From: Mycolicibacterium tusciae
GTDB taxonomy: Bacteria; Actinomycetota; Actinomycetes; Mycobacteriales; Mycobacteriaceae
Length of the DNA: 64,000 nt
Assembly (NCBI RefSeq): GCF_002086795.1
Contig: NZ_MVIM01000001.1
Location: 372,001-436,000 of the forward strand
Direction of reading: 5' to 3'
Position 1 is the stretch's first letter. Each line of letters opens with the position of its first letter. The position numbers were made by a program, and so were the translations under genes. Shown here one piece after another: positions 48,669-58,810 of this stretch. The notes beneath the pieces are model-generated. The model made no database searches. It was given only the letters and a program-made list of their open reading frames with translations, and had not been told where the DNA came from.

Positions 48669-49441
48669 GCGGACAACTCGACGGCAAGGTGGCGCTGGTG
48701 ACCGGCGCCGGCGCGGGCATCGGCGAAGGCATCGTCCGACGCTTCGCCGATGAGGGTGCCAAGGTGGTGGTCGCCGAGATCGACTCGGCGGCAGGCGAAG
48801 CCGTCGCACAGTCGATAGGCGGAACGTTCGTGTCCACCGACGTGTCCGATCGCGAGCAGGTCGAGAACGCGGTGCGGACCGCACTGTCGGCGTACGGGTC
48901 CATCGACATCGTGGTGAACAACGCCTGGGGCGGCGGCGGAATCGGCCGGGTCGAGAAGAAGACCGACGAACAACTGTCGCAGGGCATCGCCGTCGGGTAT
49001 TTCGGTCCCTTCTGGGCGATGCGCGCTGCGTTCCCGCACATGAAGGATCGCGGCTGGGGTCGGGTCGTCAACATGTGCAGCCTCAATGGCGTCAATGCCC
49101 ATATGGGCTCATTGGAGTACAACGCGGCCAAAGAGGCGCTGCGTGCACTCACCCGCACCGCGGCACGGGAGTGGGCGCCCACGGGCGTCACCGTCAACGC
49201 GATCTGCCCGGCAGCCAAGAGCCAGGCCTTCTTTCGCGCGATCGGTCAGTACCCGGAACTGGAGGCCGTGGCCGATGCGGCGAACCCGATGGGACGCATG
49301 GGTGACCCCTATGACGACATCGCGCCCGTCGCGGTTTTCCTGTCCGGCGAAGGCTCGCGTTACCTGACGGGCAATACGCTGTTCGTCGATGGCGGCGGTC
49401 ACATCAACGGCACACCGTGGGCCCCCGACCTCGGCGACTAG
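48665..49441 (+). CDS. Short-chain dehydrogenase/reductase
   Basis: The 258-residue SDR has TGAGAGIGEGIVRRF (TGxxxGxG), Asp/Glu after strand 2 (VVVAEIDSA, favouring NAD), VNNAWGG in place of NNAG, catalytic Ser in MCSLNGVNAH and YNAAK. The C-terminal LTGNTLFVDGGGHINGTPW is typical. Substrate unknown. It is coupled to the NTF2-like gene, and its stop codon overlaps the convergent metallopeptidase stop on CTAG. Confidence 0.83.
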   Translation: MSGQLDGKVALVTGAGAGIGEGIVRRFADEGAKVVVAEIDSAAGEAVAQSIGGTFVSTDVSDREQVENAVRTALSAYGSIDIVVNNAWGGGGIGRVEKKTDEQLSQGIAVGYFGPFWAMRAAFPHMKDRGWGRVVNMCSLNGVNAHMGSLEYNAAKEALRALTRTAAREWAPTGVTVNAICPAAKSQAFFRAIGQYPELEAVADAANPMGRMGDPYDDIAPVAVFLSGEGSRYLTGNTLFVDGGGHINGTPWAPDLGD

Positions 49442-50523
49442 CCCGACTGCGTCTGCTGATCCTCCACCGGGGCGCCGATCTCGGCGAGTTTCACCGGATT
49501 CGAGGTGATCTCGTCGATCACCGTGTGGATGAACCGCATCTTCTCGAGCACCGGGCCCCGTAGGACGAAGGGATAGAGATCTTCCTTGCCCATCGAGCGG
49601 TTCACCATGTTCAGTGCCCACGACAGCGGCAGCCACAGGTCGATGATCGTGTCGAAACCGCTGGGCCCCAACGTGCGTCGTTCGAAGGTGGCACCGGCGG
49701 GCGCGAACCCGAAGGCGGCGGCGGTGTCCAGGGCGTCGCGAATGTGCAGGTAATGGGCGAAGGTCTCTGCCCAATCCTCGGCCGGATGCATTGTGGCGTA
49801 GGACGACACGTACTCCTTCTGCCAGCCGGTCGGCGCACCCTGGCTGTAGTGGCGATCCAGCGCCTCCTGATAGTCCAGGTCGGGATCGCCGAACAGCTCG
49901 TTGAACCGTTCCAGGTAATCCGATGACGTCCCGATCAGGCGGTAGAAGTAGTAGTGCCCGATCTCGTGGCGGAAGTGTCCGAGCAGGGTGCGGTACGGCT
50001 CGTCCATCGAGATTCGCAGCTGCTCGCGGTGCACGTCGTCACCCTCGGCGAGGTCCAGCGTGATGACCCCGTTGGCATGACCGGTGAAGACCTTCTCGAA
50101 CTGACTGGACAGCAGATCGAACGCGAGCCCGTACTCCGGATCAGCGTCGCGGCCCACGATCGGCAACTTGAGCTCATAAAGCTCGGCGATCATCCGCCGC
50201 TTGGCCCGTTCCGCCGTCGCGAACGCGGCGAGTGCGACCACGTCGGCATCGTTGGGCCTCGTGCGGGTCAGCGCGCACGATGCGCAGAGCTTGGCGATCG
50301 GCCCCTTCTCCACCAGCCAGTTGCATTCTGCGAGATGCATATTCGCGCACAGCCGGTACTCGCTGGAGTCCACAGCGCCGGCATGCTCGGACTCGGGGCC
50401 TGGCGCGATGACCAGCAGCGCCATGTCGTCCAGCGAGAAGCCGATCCTGCTGCGGCAGGACAGGCAGACCGAGTTTTCGAATGCCAGCCGCTGGCCGCAG
50501 TTGGGACAGGTGAAGTCACGCAT
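49438..50523 (-). CDS. Zinc-ribbon metallopeptidase of the transglutaminase locus
   Basis: Putative cytoplasmic zinc peptidase, 361 residues. The N terminus is a zinc ribbon with Cys6, Cys9, Cys20 and Cys23 (FTCPNCG, VCLSCRS); further cysteines at 59, 67, 80 and 83 (LCANMHLAEC, KLCASC) may form a second site. The catalytic motif HEIGH lies at residues 186-190, in GHFRHEIGHYYFYRLIG, followed by an acidic EDWAETFAHYLHIRD that can supply a third ligand. No signal peptide. Start ATG 50523 overlaps the upstream transglutaminase by 8 nt, making it the last gene of the four-gene operon. Substrate unknown. Confidence 0.85.
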   Translation of the reverse strand: MRDFTCPNCGQRLAFENSVCLSCRSRIGFSLDDMALLVIAPGPESEHAGAVDSSEYRLCANMHLAECNWLVEKGPIAKLCASCALTRTRPNDADVVALAAFATAERAKRRMIAELYELKLPIVGRDADPEYGLAFDLLSSQFEKVFTGHANGVITLDLAEGDDVHREQLRISMDEPYRTLLGHFRHEIGHYYFYRLIGTSSDYLERFNELFGDPDLDYQEALDRHYSQGAPTGWQKEYVSSYATMHPAEDWAETFAHYLHIRDALDTAAAFGFAPAGATFERRTLGPSGFDTIIDLWLPLSWALNMVNRSMGKEDLYPFVLRGPVLEKMRFIHTVIDEITSNPVKLAEIGAPVEDQQTQSG

Positions 50524-51448
50524 GAAGCACACCGCCGTCGTAGGGCGCGACGTCGACCGCGACGTCGATCTTGCTGCGTTCGGAGTCGGTGTAGATGATG
50601 CCGCGCAGCGGAGGAACGTCGGCATAGTCGCGCCCGAAGCCGACGGTGATATAGCGCTCGTCGACCATCTGGGCGTTAGTGGGATCGAAACCGAGCCACT
50701 GGTTTTGCGGCGTCCACACAGACGCCCATGCGTGCGTGGCGTCGATTCCCACCATGCGTTCCTTTCCCGGAGGTGGGTCGGTGGCCAGATAACCGGACAC
50801 GTAGCTGGCTGCCAACCCGTTGGCACGCAGGCAGGCGATGGCAAGCCGCGCGAAGTCCTGACATACCCCTTCCCGTGCAGTCAAAACCTCGCTCACCCGA
50901 GTCGACACCGTCGTCGAGCCGGAACGGTAGGTGAAATCGGTGTAGATCCGCGAATTCAGGTCGCGCAGCACCTCGATGAGTGGGCGCCCCGGCTCGAAAC
51001 TCGGTGCGGCATAGTCACGTAGCTCTTCGGTGATCTCGGCCGAACGCAGGTCGAGGGTGAACTCCGTGGCCAGTGCGCCGTCCGTTCCGACGGGCCTGGA
51101 GATCTCCCACGGCGCGCGCGCCGATCCGCCGTTGTAGAGGTCGGCGGTCGGCGGATCCACCTCCACCACCGAGCGGCTCGTGATCGACAACGTCTCGTGC
51201 CGCTCGGTGACGTGAAAGTACGAACTGATGTTGCCGTAGGCGTCGCGGCTGGTGGAACTGTCCGCTGCCGTCGGTTCGATCTCGAGCGCGTGCGAAAGGC
51301 ACCGCTGCCGCGCGGAGTCGCGCGGGGTCAGGAAGCCGCGACCGTAGCTACTGGTCACGACATCCGAGTAGCGGTACACCGTGCGGTGCGAAACCTGATA
51401 GCACCGGCTCGATCCTGAGGCCGTCGGCCCGTCGGGGAACGCTGTCAC
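50516..51448 (-). CDS. Transglutaminase-like cysteine peptidase/ligase
   Basis: The 310-residue product has the bacterial transglutaminase N-terminal beta domain (residues about 15-110, YQVSHRTVYRYSDVVTSSYG) and a papain-like core with catalytic Cys196 (AREGVCQDFARLA), His239 (DATHAWASVW) and Asp255 (LGFDPTNAQM). Proteins of this class may hydrolyse or form amide bonds; no bacterial substrate is established. No signal peptide, so cytoplasmic. It overlaps the ATP-grasp gene by 4 nt and the metallopeptidase by 8 nt. Confidence 0.88.
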   Translation of the reverse strand: MTAFPDGPTASGSSRCYQVSHRTVYRYSDVVTSSYGRGFLTPRDSARQRCLSHALEIEPTAADSSTSRDAYGNISSYFHVTERHETLSITSRSVVEVDPPTADLYNGGSARAPWEISRPVGTDGALATEFTLDLRSAEITEELRDYAAPSFEPGRPLIEVLRDLNSRIYTDFTYRSGSTTVSTRVSEVLTAREGVCQDFARLAIACLRANGLAASYVSGYLATDPPPGKERMVGIDATHAWASVWTPQNQWLGFDPTNAQMVDERYITVGFGRDYADVPPLRGIIYTDSERSKIDVAVDVAPYDGGVLHA

Positions 51449-54108
51449 GGCACCACCCTGCGCTCATCGGGTCCCCACAGCGGCTGCATTTCGCCTGGCA
51501 GCGACAAGTGGGTCGCGGTGATGACGCTCGAGAGGTCGCGCAGATCGGCGTGGGTGTCGTTGAGCAACGACGCAAGGTCTGCACGACGACCCTCGGGCGT
51601 CACCTCGTCAAGGTCGGCAGGCTCGATGCGGCGCAACCGGGCAGTGATGTCCTCGACCAGTCGCTCAGGCCGCGATGAGCCCGACGACCCGGGCAACGCC
51701 TTCAGCGCGATACGAAGCCGCTCGAGCTGGAAGACCAGCGAGCGTGGATTCTCGGCGTCCATCAAGACCAGATCGGCCACGGCGGCAACACTAACCATTC
51801 CGGGGTTGCGTCTCCGGTAGATGACCGACGACTCACATGCCACCAGCGTGGATTCGATGATGGTCTGCTCAGCACCGGGGTTGCGGACCGTGATGAGGGT
51901 GGCCCGCAGCAGTGCCGTGAGACCCAGCCCACGTTCGAGCCGTTTGCCGATGTCCATCATGGTCCAGCCCACGTCGTGCACCATGGACTCGGCGGCGACG
52001 CCCGACAGCGCCAGCATGCCCGACAGCGTGAGACTGGTCGTCGAGGACAAGAACGCTTCGCCCTCGGCCTTGGACTCCGGTGGCTCGTCGGCAGGCCGGC
52101 CAAAAGGCTGAGCCGGGGCGTGCAGCAGCGCGCGCTCGACGGCCGCCAACACCATCCAGGTGTCGTTGGACATCTGGTCGCGGACCGCACGCGCGGCGAG
52201 ACCAAGACGTTCGACCGACTGCGCGAGCGAGCCGGGACGATGCCGATCGGCCGTCAGCGACCACAACGTCGTCGGCGCCGTCGCCACTATCTCGGCGTAA
52301 TCACCGTCACCGATGCTGGTTCCGGTGATCGAGCCGAGCGCGGTGAGCAGCACCGGGACGCACTCGCTGCCGGTCAGCTCCCGGCGGTAACGGAATTCGT
52401 GATAGCGCTCGCGGGTCACGGTGAGCAGCCGCGCCATGTTCTCCGCGCGTTCGGCATAGCGGCCCATCCAGAACAAATCGGACAGCACACGCGGCGAGCT
52501 GACCGCCCGAGTGGAACTTGGCATGATCGCGGGCAGTTCCAACGGTGGTGCGGTCGGGGTCCGCTCGGCCGTCACCCGCGTCGGTGTGCGGACCCAGATA
52601 TCCTTGGCTGCAACGGTATTCAGTTGATGCGCCGCATGGCCGGGTGCGACGAGGTAGCCGAGTCCGCCGATCATCGGCGCGTATCCACTTCGCTGCGAGA
52701 CCGTGAACAACCGCATGCCCACGTTGGCCGCCGACAGTCCACCGCTGTAGTAGTCGGTGGGTGCCGAGGAGAACTGCGGCAGCTGCTGGCCCACCCATTG
52801 CCACGGCGCGGTTTCGATGCGCACGCCGAGTTCCCTGCGCTGCGCGGACGACAGGGCCGGCCCGACAATCGCCTCGCCCCCGGTGACCGGACGGATCAGC
52901 AGCGACGCCAGGTTACTCAACAAATGTGAGCGTTCGGTGTTGATGCCGCCCCAGTACATCTCCGCCGTCCGTAACAGCGGCGTCTCGCCCAGCAGGCGTT
53001 CCGCGAGTTCAGGTAGAAAGCGAAGCAGTCCAGGGCTTTCCAGGATGCCGCTGCCGAGCGAGTTGACAACGCTGACCGCGCCGCGACGCAACACCTCGAC
53101 CAGACCGACAACGCCCAGGCGCGAATCCGGCCGTAGGTCAAGCGGATCCGCGTAGTCGGCGTCGACGCGGCGCAGCACCACGTCGACGCGCTTCAGCGTG
53201 CCCATCGATCGCATCCACAGCTTGCCGTCACGCACCACCAGATCGGCGCTCTCCACCAATGGGAAGCCGAGCACGCTCGCCAGATAGGCCTGATCAAAGG
53301 CTGTCTCGGAGTGGATTCCGGGACTGAGCACCACGACAACGGGTTCTTCGGCCGACTCGGGCGCAACGTCGATCAGTGCGAGGCGCAGCGCTTGCGCCCA
53401 CGGGGAGGCGGGACGCGGCCCGATGCGCTCGTACAGATCGGGAAATGCGTGCGCAACCACCCGACGATCGGCCAGTGCGTACCCCGCGCCCGACGGCGCC
53501 TGCGTCCAGTCCGCGTTGACCAGGAAGCTGCCATCGTGTCCGCGGCTGATGTCGCAGCCGTGCATGAACAGCTGGTGGCGGCCCGGCACCTCGATCCCCC
53601 GTGCTGCGCGGATGTAGCCGGGGTGAGCAAAGAGTAACTGCGGGGGCAGCACGCCACTGGTCACCGACTCGCGTGCGCCGTAGAGATCGGTCAGGATCGC
53701 GTCGAGCAACCGCGAACGCTGCAGCAGACCGGCTTCCAGGCTGTCCCAGTCGGACGCCGAGATCACCAACGGCAACGCGTCGAGCTGCCAGGGCCCGGGG
53801 TCGGCCGCCCCGTTTCCGTTGGTGACGGCGTCACCGTTGCGGTCGACCTGGACGTAGGTGATGCCGTCGTTGTCGACCAAGCCGCGCACCGTCGACCGAA
53901 GCTGGTTGAGGCCGATACGGCCGCGCTCGCCGACGCATTCGGCGAGCTCCTGCCAGGCCGGCCGGATATTGCCTGCGGGATCGACGAATTCGTCGTACCC
54001 GCTGCCCGCACCCCCGCGTACGTCGAACAGCGCCTGCTGGGCACGCGCACCGCGATAACGCGACAGCAGGTTGTCGATGTCGTGGGGAGTCGTTGCGGGT
54101 AGGGCCAT
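51445..54108 (-). CDS. Circularly permuted ATP-grasp fused to alpha-E domain
   Basis: An 887-residue two-domain protein. Residues about 60-490 form a circularly permuted ATP-grasp domain (MHGCDISRGHDGSFLVNADW, VVVVLSPGIHSETAFDQAYL, VNSLGSGILESPGLLRFLPE), a fold that usually joins an amine to an acyl-phosphate. Residues about 560-870 form the all-helical alpha-E domain (LSDLFWMGRYAERAENMARL, SMVHDVGWTMMDIGKRLERG). In many bacteria these are two adjacent genes. The segment ADWTQAPSGAGYAL resembles a DRTQAPSG motif I recall from relatives, with Trp for Arg. ATG 54108 is used (GTG 54111 adds one residue), overlapping the DUF2126 stop. Cofactor and product are unknown. Confidence 0.85.
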   Translation of the reverse strand: MALPATTPHDIDNLLSRYRGARAQQALFDVRGGAGSGYDEFVDPAGNIRPAWQELAECVGERGRIGLNQLRSTVRGLVDNDGITYVQVDRNGDAVTNGNGAADPGPWQLDALPLVISASDWDSLEAGLLQRSRLLDAILTDLYGARESVTSGVLPPQLLFAHPGYIRAARGIEVPGRHQLFMHGCDISRGHDGSFLVNADWTQAPSGAGYALADRRVVAHAFPDLYERIGPRPASPWAQALRLALIDVAPESAEEPVVVVLSPGIHSETAFDQAYLASVLGFPLVESADLVVRDGKLWMRSMGTLKRVDVVLRRVDADYADPLDLRPDSRLGVVGLVEVLRRGAVSVVNSLGSGILESPGLLRFLPELAERLLGETPLLRTAEMYWGGINTERSHLLSNLASLLIRPVTGGEAIVGPALSSAQRRELGVRIETAPWQWVGQQLPQFSSAPTDYYSGGLSAANVGMRLFTVSQRSGYAPMIGGLGYLVAPGHAAHQLNTVAAKDIWVRTPTRVTAERTPTAPPLELPAIMPSSTRAVSSPRVLSDLFWMGRYAERAENMARLLTVTRERYHEFRYRRELTGSECVPVLLTALGSITGTSIGDGDYAEIVATAPTTLWSLTADRHRPGSLAQSVERLGLAARAVRDQMSNDTWMVLAAVERALLHAPAQPFGRPADEPPESKAEGEAFLSSTTSLTLSGMLALSGVAAESMVHDVGWTMMDIGKRLERGLGLTALLRATLITVRNPGAEQTIIESTLVACESSVIYRRRNPGMVSVAAVADLVLMDAENPRSLVFQLERLRIALKALPGSSGSSRPERLVEDITARLRRIEPADLDEVTPEGRRADLASLLNDTHADLRDLSSVITATHLSLPGEMQPLWGPDERRVVP

Positions 54109-57100
54109 CACTGCAGAACGGTACGCACCCGGCGCAGATCCAAGATTCCCGGCGCGCCCACATCGGTGGATTGTCGCGCCTGCTTCTCCCGGACGTCGGC
54201 CATGTCGACCTTGCCGGGGGTGAAGCCGGTGGTCTCGAATCGGCGGCCGCGTCGCGACTCGGCTTCCACGGCGTTGACCGGCGGACGGTCATAAGCCCGG
54301 CCGCCGGGATGCGACACGTGATATGTGCAGCCGCCGCGTGACATGCCGGTCGCGGTGTCCACGAGTTCGAACCGCAACGGCCCGTCCACAGTGATCGTCG
54401 GGTGCAGCGCGCTCGGCGGCTGCCACGCGCGGAACCTCAACCCACCCACCTGGACATCGGGGTTGTCGGTGGCGAGCAACGGTACCGGGTAGCCATTGGC
54501 GGTCACGACGTAGCGTTGGCGGTCCGCGCCGATGAGCCGGATCTGGATGCGCTCGATCGACGAGTCGACATAGCGCGCCGTGCCACCTGCGGCCGACTCC
54601 TCCCCCAGCACATTCCACGGTTCGATCGCCCCGCGCAGCTCGATCTCCACACCGTCGAACACGGCCGTGCCGATACGCGGGAACCGGAACTCCGTGAACG
54701 GGTCGAGCCAGCTGGTGTCGAAGTTGATGCCGTGCGCGCGCAGGTCTGCAGCCACATCGGCGATGTCGTGAATCAGGAAATGCGGCAACAGGTATCGACC
54801 ATGCAGGTTGGCGCCATGTCGGATGAGCGGCGCTCGCAGCGGTTCGTCCCAGAACCATGCGACCAGCGACCGCACCAGTAGGGACTGCACCATCGCCATC
54901 TGGTAGTGCGGCGGCATCTCGAACCCACGCAGCTCCAGCAGGCCGAGTCGCCCGCGTGGACCGTCGGGGCTGTACAGCTTGTCGATGCAGAACTCGGCGC
55001 GGTGGGTATTGCCGGTGATGTCGCTCAACAGGTGCCGCAACGCCCGGTCGACGATCCACGGCCTTGGTCCGCCCTCACCGGCGGAGAGTCGCGCGATCTC
55101 GGCGAATGCGATCTCGAGTTCGTACAGCGACTCCGCGCGCCCTTCGTCCACCCGGGGCGCCTGCGACGTCGTGCCGATGAACCGTCCCGCGAACAGGTAG
55201 GACAGCGACGGATGCCGCTGCCAGTACGTCAGCATCGACACCAGCAGGTCGGGCCGGCGCAACAGCGGTGAGTCCGCGGGGGTGATACTGCCCAGCGTGA
55301 TGTGGTTGCCCCCGCCGGTGCCGCCGTGGCTGCCGTCGACCTCGAATGACTCGGTCGACAGCCGGGCCAGCCGAGCCTCGTTGTACAGCGTTTGCAGCTG
55401 TTCGCGCTGCTCGGCGAAACTCGCGGTGGGTGCCACATTGACCTCGATGACCCCCGGGTCTGGGGTCACGGTCATCGAGGTGATCCGCGGGTCCGGCGGC
55501 GGCCCGTAGCCCTCGAGGACGATCGGACAGGCGGCCTTGGCCGCCGCGGCCTCCACGCGGCGTATGAGGTCGACGAAGTGGTCGGCATCGTCGGTCGGCG
55601 GGAGATAGATGTAGAGCAGTCCCTCGCGGATCTCGGCGACGACGGCAGTCGTCGGCGTAGCGTCGACATCCACGACTTCCGCGTCGTCCGAGCGGGATTC
55701 GACGGACAACGCCCCGCGGCGCGCCAGCAGATCTGCGGCATAGGTTGGCTGAGGCGCGCGCCAGCTGATCGACTTCAGCGGCAGCCGCAGCCCGGCGGGT
55801 GAGTCGCCGTCGAGCAGAACGATGCGCCCGCGCCGCAGTCGCCAGTCCGCACTGGCCCAGCCGGACCCGTCGTCGGCGCGGTGCAGCGGCAGCACGTAGG
55901 CCGCCGGTTCGGTGACCGACTCCTCCAGCCGTGCGACCAGCGCCGCCCGCGCCTCGGCAGTGTCGGCCTCCAGATCGTCTGTCGCATCGACGGGTTCGCC
56001 GGCCGGCAAGCGCACCGCGGCGCCCAATCGGCTCAACGCATCCTCGTACGCCGGCCGAATCTGGGAGGCAGGCAACCCGAGTCCGTCGGCGAGAGCACCG
56101 AGCACGCGTAGTCCGGCGTCGGGCGCCACCTCGATCGTCTCCGGCGTCGACGGCCACGGATCGGCGAGCAACGCGTCATCGAGCCACAACGGTTCGCCGT
56201 CGGTGCGCCAGAACAGCCCGATCTGCCAGCGCGGCAACGGTTCTCCCGGATACCACTTGCCCTGGTTGCGGTGGACCAGGCCCTGTGGCGCCCACACTTT
56301 CTTCAGCCGCGCGGCGAGGTGGGATGCCAGTCGGCGTTTGTGCGGCCCGTCGGCGTCGGTCGTCCATTCGGGGTCGACCTGGTTGTCGATCGAGACGAAC
56401 GTCGGCTCGCCGCCCATCGTCAGGCGGACGTCACCCGCGGCCAGTCGCTCGTCGACGCGGCCGCCGAGCTCGCAAATCGCCCCCCAGGCCGCATCGGTGT
56501 AAGGGAGCGTGACCCGCGGGTCCTCGTGCACGCGCGTCACGGCGTTGGTGAAGTCGAGCGTCGACTCACACGGTTCGACGGCTCCTGTGATCGGCGCGGC
56601 CGAGTCCGGATGCGGTGTCGCTGACAGCGGGATGTGGCCCTCGCCCGCGAACAGCCCCGAGGTCGGGTCCAGCCCGATCCAGCCCGCACCGGGGATGTAC
56701 ACCTCGGCCCAGGCGTGTAGATCGGTGAAGTCGGCGGCCGGGCCCGATGGGCCGTCGAGCGCCTCGACGTCGGAGGTGAGCTGGACGAGGTAACCGGAGA
56801 CGAACCGGGCGGCCAGGCCGAGCTGACGCAGGATCGACACGAGCAACCAGGCCGAGTCGCGACACGAACCGATGCCGGTGCGCAGCGTGTGGTCCGGCGT
56901 CTGCACGCCGGGTTCCATCCGAACGCTGTAACCGACGTCGACGTTGACCGCGCGGTTGAGCGCGACAAGATAGTCGATGGTGCGGGTGTCCGGCGCGACG
57001 GAGAAGTTCTTCACCCACGCCTGGACGAGGTCGCCGGGCCCAGTGCCCTCATCGCCCTCGTCGACCGGCCTCAGGTAGGGCTTGAGGTCCTCAGCGAGAG

Positions 57101-57425
57101 CCTTCGGATAGGTGAATCCGACCTTTTCGGCGTATTCCTCGATGAAGAAGTCGAACGGGTTGATCACCTTCAGGTCGGCGATCAGGCCGACGGTGATCGT
57201 GAGGCTGCGAGCGCGGGACGGAAAAACCAGCCGGGCAAGGAAATTGCCGAACGCGTCCTGCTGCCAGTTGACGAAATGGTCGGCGGGCTCGACGGTCAGC
57301 GAGTAGGCCTCGATCGGCGTGCGCGAGTGCGGGGCCGGGCGCAGCCGGACGACGTGGGGATGCACCTGCACGAGTCGGTCGAACGTGTAGCTGGTGCGAT
57401 GCTCCAGCGCCACCTTGATGCCCAT
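54108..57425 (-). CDS. Large transglutaminase-DUF2126 protein
   Basis: A 1105-residue protein heading the four-gene operon. Residues 1 to about 100 are the transglutaminase N-terminal beta domain ([20 protein letters not shown]); residues about 165-265 are the papain-like core with Cys188 ([12 protein letters not shown]), His237 ([12 protein letters not shown]) and Asp253 (GLDPTSG). Residues about 310-1100 are DUF2126, a large domain with [13 protein letters not shown] and a Gly-rich [16 protein letters not shown] segment, which resembles a glutamine-synthetase/GCS-type ligase fold (inference). No signal peptide. Its ATG lies 43 nt from DUF389. Rv2566-like. Confidence 0.87.
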   Translation of the reverse strand: MGIKVALEHRTSYTFDRLVQVHPHVVRLRPAPHSRTPIEAYSLTVEPADHFVNWQQDAFGNFLARLVFPSRARSLTITVGLIADLKVINPFDFFIEEYAEKVGFTYPKALAEDLKPYLRPVDEGDEGTGPGDLVQAWVKNFSVAPDTRTIDYLVALNRAVNVDVGYSVRMEPGVQTPDHTLRTGIGSCRDSAWLLVSILRQLGLAARFVSGYLVQLTSDVEALDGPSGPAADFTDLHAWAEVYIPGAGWIGLDPTSGLFAGEGHIPLSATPHPDSAAPITGAVEPCESTLDFTNAVTRVHEDPRVTLPYTDAAWGAICELGGRVDERLAAGDVRLTMGGEPTFVSIDNQVDPEWTTDADGPHKRRLASHLAARLKKVWAPQGLVHRNQGKWYPGEPLPRWQIGLFWRTDGEPLWLDDALLADPWPSTPETIEVAPDAGLRVLGALADGLGLPASQIRPAYEDALSRLGAAVRLPAGEPVDATDDLEADTAEARAALVARLEESVTEPAAYVLPLHRADDGSGWASADWRLRRGRIVLLDGDSPAGLRLPLKSISWRAPQPTYAADLLARRGALSVESRSDDAEVVDVDATPTTAVVAEIREGLLYIYLPPTDDADHFVDLIRRVEAAAAKAACPIVLEGYGPPPDPRITSMTVTPDPGVIEVNVAPTASFAEQREQLQTLYNEARLARLSTESFEVDGSHGGTGGGNHITLGSITPADSPLLRRPDLLVSMLTYWQRHPSLSYLFAGRFIGTTSQAPRVDEGRAESLYELEIAFAEIARLSAGEGGPRPWIVDRALRHLLSDITGNTHRAEFCIDKLYSPDGPRGRLGLLELRGFEMPPHYQMAMVQSLLVRSLVAWFWDEPLRAPLIRHGANLHGRYLLPHFLIHDIADVAADLRAHGINFDTSWLDPFTEFRFPRIGTAVFDGVEIELRGAIEPWNVLGEESAAGGTARYVDSSIERIQIRLIGADRQRYVVTANGYPVPLLATDNPDVQVGGLRFRAWQPPSALHPTITVDGPLRFELVDTATGMSRGGCTYHVSHPGGRAYDRPPVNAVEAESRRGRRFETTGFTPGKVDMADVREKQARQSTDVGAPGILDLRRVRTVLQ

Positions 57426-57468
57426 CGCAAGATCCCATCACACGGTAGGAGGGTGCGCAGTGCGGCGC

Positions 57469-58398
57469 TCAGGTCTGGGCCACGCGCGGAATGAGTGTGC
57501 CCTTCGGGCGCAGCGCAAGCACGAGTACCCCGGCAACCACGATGCCTACCAGGTTCACCGCGAGCTGAAGCGCCGATTTCGCTGCGACGTCCCAGTCGCC
57601 GAGGATCCCGGCCACCACCGAGAATCCCGCCGCGGGCACGGTCGTCACCGATATGAACACTCCTACCAGCGCGGCCGACTTTGCCGAAATCAGCGACAAC
57701 ATTCCTGCCGCACCCGCGAGCAGGGCCACGACGAACGACAGCGGACCGACCCGGAAGATGAAATCCACTTCGCTGAGCTGTTTGACGCTGTCCAGGCTGA
57801 GCCACCCGGCAGCTTGGGCGCCCAGCGTTGCGACCGCCGTGATCGCCATGGCCAGCGGAAACCCGATCAACAATGCCAACGACGCGCGACGCGCCAGGTC
57901 CAGTCTGCGGCGCACCAACGCCACCGAAAGCGCAGCCAGCGGACCGAATTCCGGGCCCACCACCATCGCGCCCACCACGGTGACAGTGGAGTCGGTGACC
58001 ACACCCACAGCGGCCAGTAGGCACGCCAACGTCAAGAACAGCAGGAACGTGACGCTCAGCGTGGCTTCTTCGCGGGTCCGACCGATCAGTTCGTCCCAGA
58101 CGACCGCGTCGGCAGGGTCGCCCTCGGCAGCGTCTTCTGCCTTGTGCGCCCTCGTTGACAGGACGGTATCGAGCACCTCGAGGGTGATCGCGCCCCGATG
58201 CTGCACGTCGATGTCCTTGAGCTCCTTGATGACGCTGTTGGCGCATTCGCGCGCGATGTCGGCGGTGATCTCGTCGCCGGCCGGTTCAAGGGCGGCCCCC
58301 GGATACAGCAGAATATTCGCGACACCGACCTCGCGGCGGAGCACGCCGACGATGTCGTCGCGCATCTCCTCGGGCGCGATCACCCGCAAATGCAGCAC
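57469..58398 (-). CDS. DUF389 membrane protein
   Basis: The 309-residue product has an N-terminal cytoplasmic domain (residues 1 to about 85, LHLRVIAPEEMRDDIVGVLR) and then about six helices in the DUF389 domain, including VTVVGAMVVGPEFGPLAALS, the most conserved segment, and SLISAKSAALVGVFISVTTV near the end. Function unknown; relatives have been called TIGR00341-type. GTG 58398 has TAGGGT 6 nt upstream and no Shine-Dalgarno sequence. Same strand as the DUF2126 operon, but with its own promoter. Confidence 0.85.
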   Translation of the reverse strand: MLHLRVIAPEEMRDDIVGVLRREVGVANILLYPGAALEPAGDEITADIARECANSVIKELKDIDVQHRGAITLEVLDTVLSTRAHKAEDAAEGDPADAVVWDELIGRTREEATLSVTFLLFLTLACLLAAVGVVTDSTVTVVGAMVVGPEFGPLAALSVALVRRRLDLARRASLALLIGFPLAMAITAVATLGAQAAGWLSLDSVKQLSEVDFIFRVGPLSFVVALLAGAAGMLSLISAKSAALVGVFISVTTVPAAGFSVVAGILGDWDVAAKSALQLAVNLVGIVVAGVLVLALRPKGTLIPRVAQT

Positions 58399-58404
58399 TG
58401 GTGA

Positions 58405-58422
58405 ACCCTAACCGCGCACAAT
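58405..58422. promoter_or_regulatory. Back-to-back leaderless -10 elements (DUF389 and YjbR genes)
   Basis: Minus strand TAGGGT at 58410-58405 lies 6 nt before GTG 58398; plus strand CACAAT at 58417-58422, a weaker match, lies 7 nt before GTG 58430. The entire divergent gap is 31 nt. Confidence 0.5.
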
Positions 58423-58429
58423 CTTCGGC

Positions 58430-58810
58430 GTGGCCACCTGGAAGGACGTCGGCCGAATCGTCGGCCGGTTGCCGGAAACCGCCGAGGTCTCACCGCGCAA
58501 CTGGCGGGTCCGCAAGAAGCTCTTGGTCTGGGAACGGCCGCTGCGCAAGGCCGACTACGCCGCGCTCGGCGACGACGCTCCGGACGGCGACATTCTCGGG
58601 GCGCGGGTTCCGGACGAGGGCGTGAAGTTTGCGCTCATCACCGACGACCCGGACGTCTACTTCACCACGCCGCACTTTGACGGCTATCCCATGGTGCTGG
58701 TGCGGTTGGCGGCGATCGGCGTGCCCGAACTCACCGAACTGGTCACCGAGGCGTGGCTGACCCAGGCGCCCAAGACATTGGTGAAGGCATATCTCGCGCA
58801 GGAGCGTTAG
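58430..58810 (+). CDS. MmcQ/YjbR-family protein
   Basis: The 126-residue product has the YjbR fold pattern: TAEVSPRNWRVRKKLLVWER, LITDDPDVYFTTPHFDGYPM and a C-terminal helix ELVTEAWLTQAPKTLVKAYL. Family members are described as DNA-binding-like (double wing), but no function is established. GTG 58430 is probably leaderless. The stop codon TAG overlaps the convergent HxlR stop on TTAG. Confidence 0.85.
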   Translation: MATWKDVGRIVGRLPETAEVSPRNWRVRKKLLVWERPLRKADYAALGDDAPDGDILGARVPDEGVKFALITDDPDVYFTTPHFDGYPMVLVRLAAIGVPELTELVTEAWLTQAPKTLVKAYLAQER

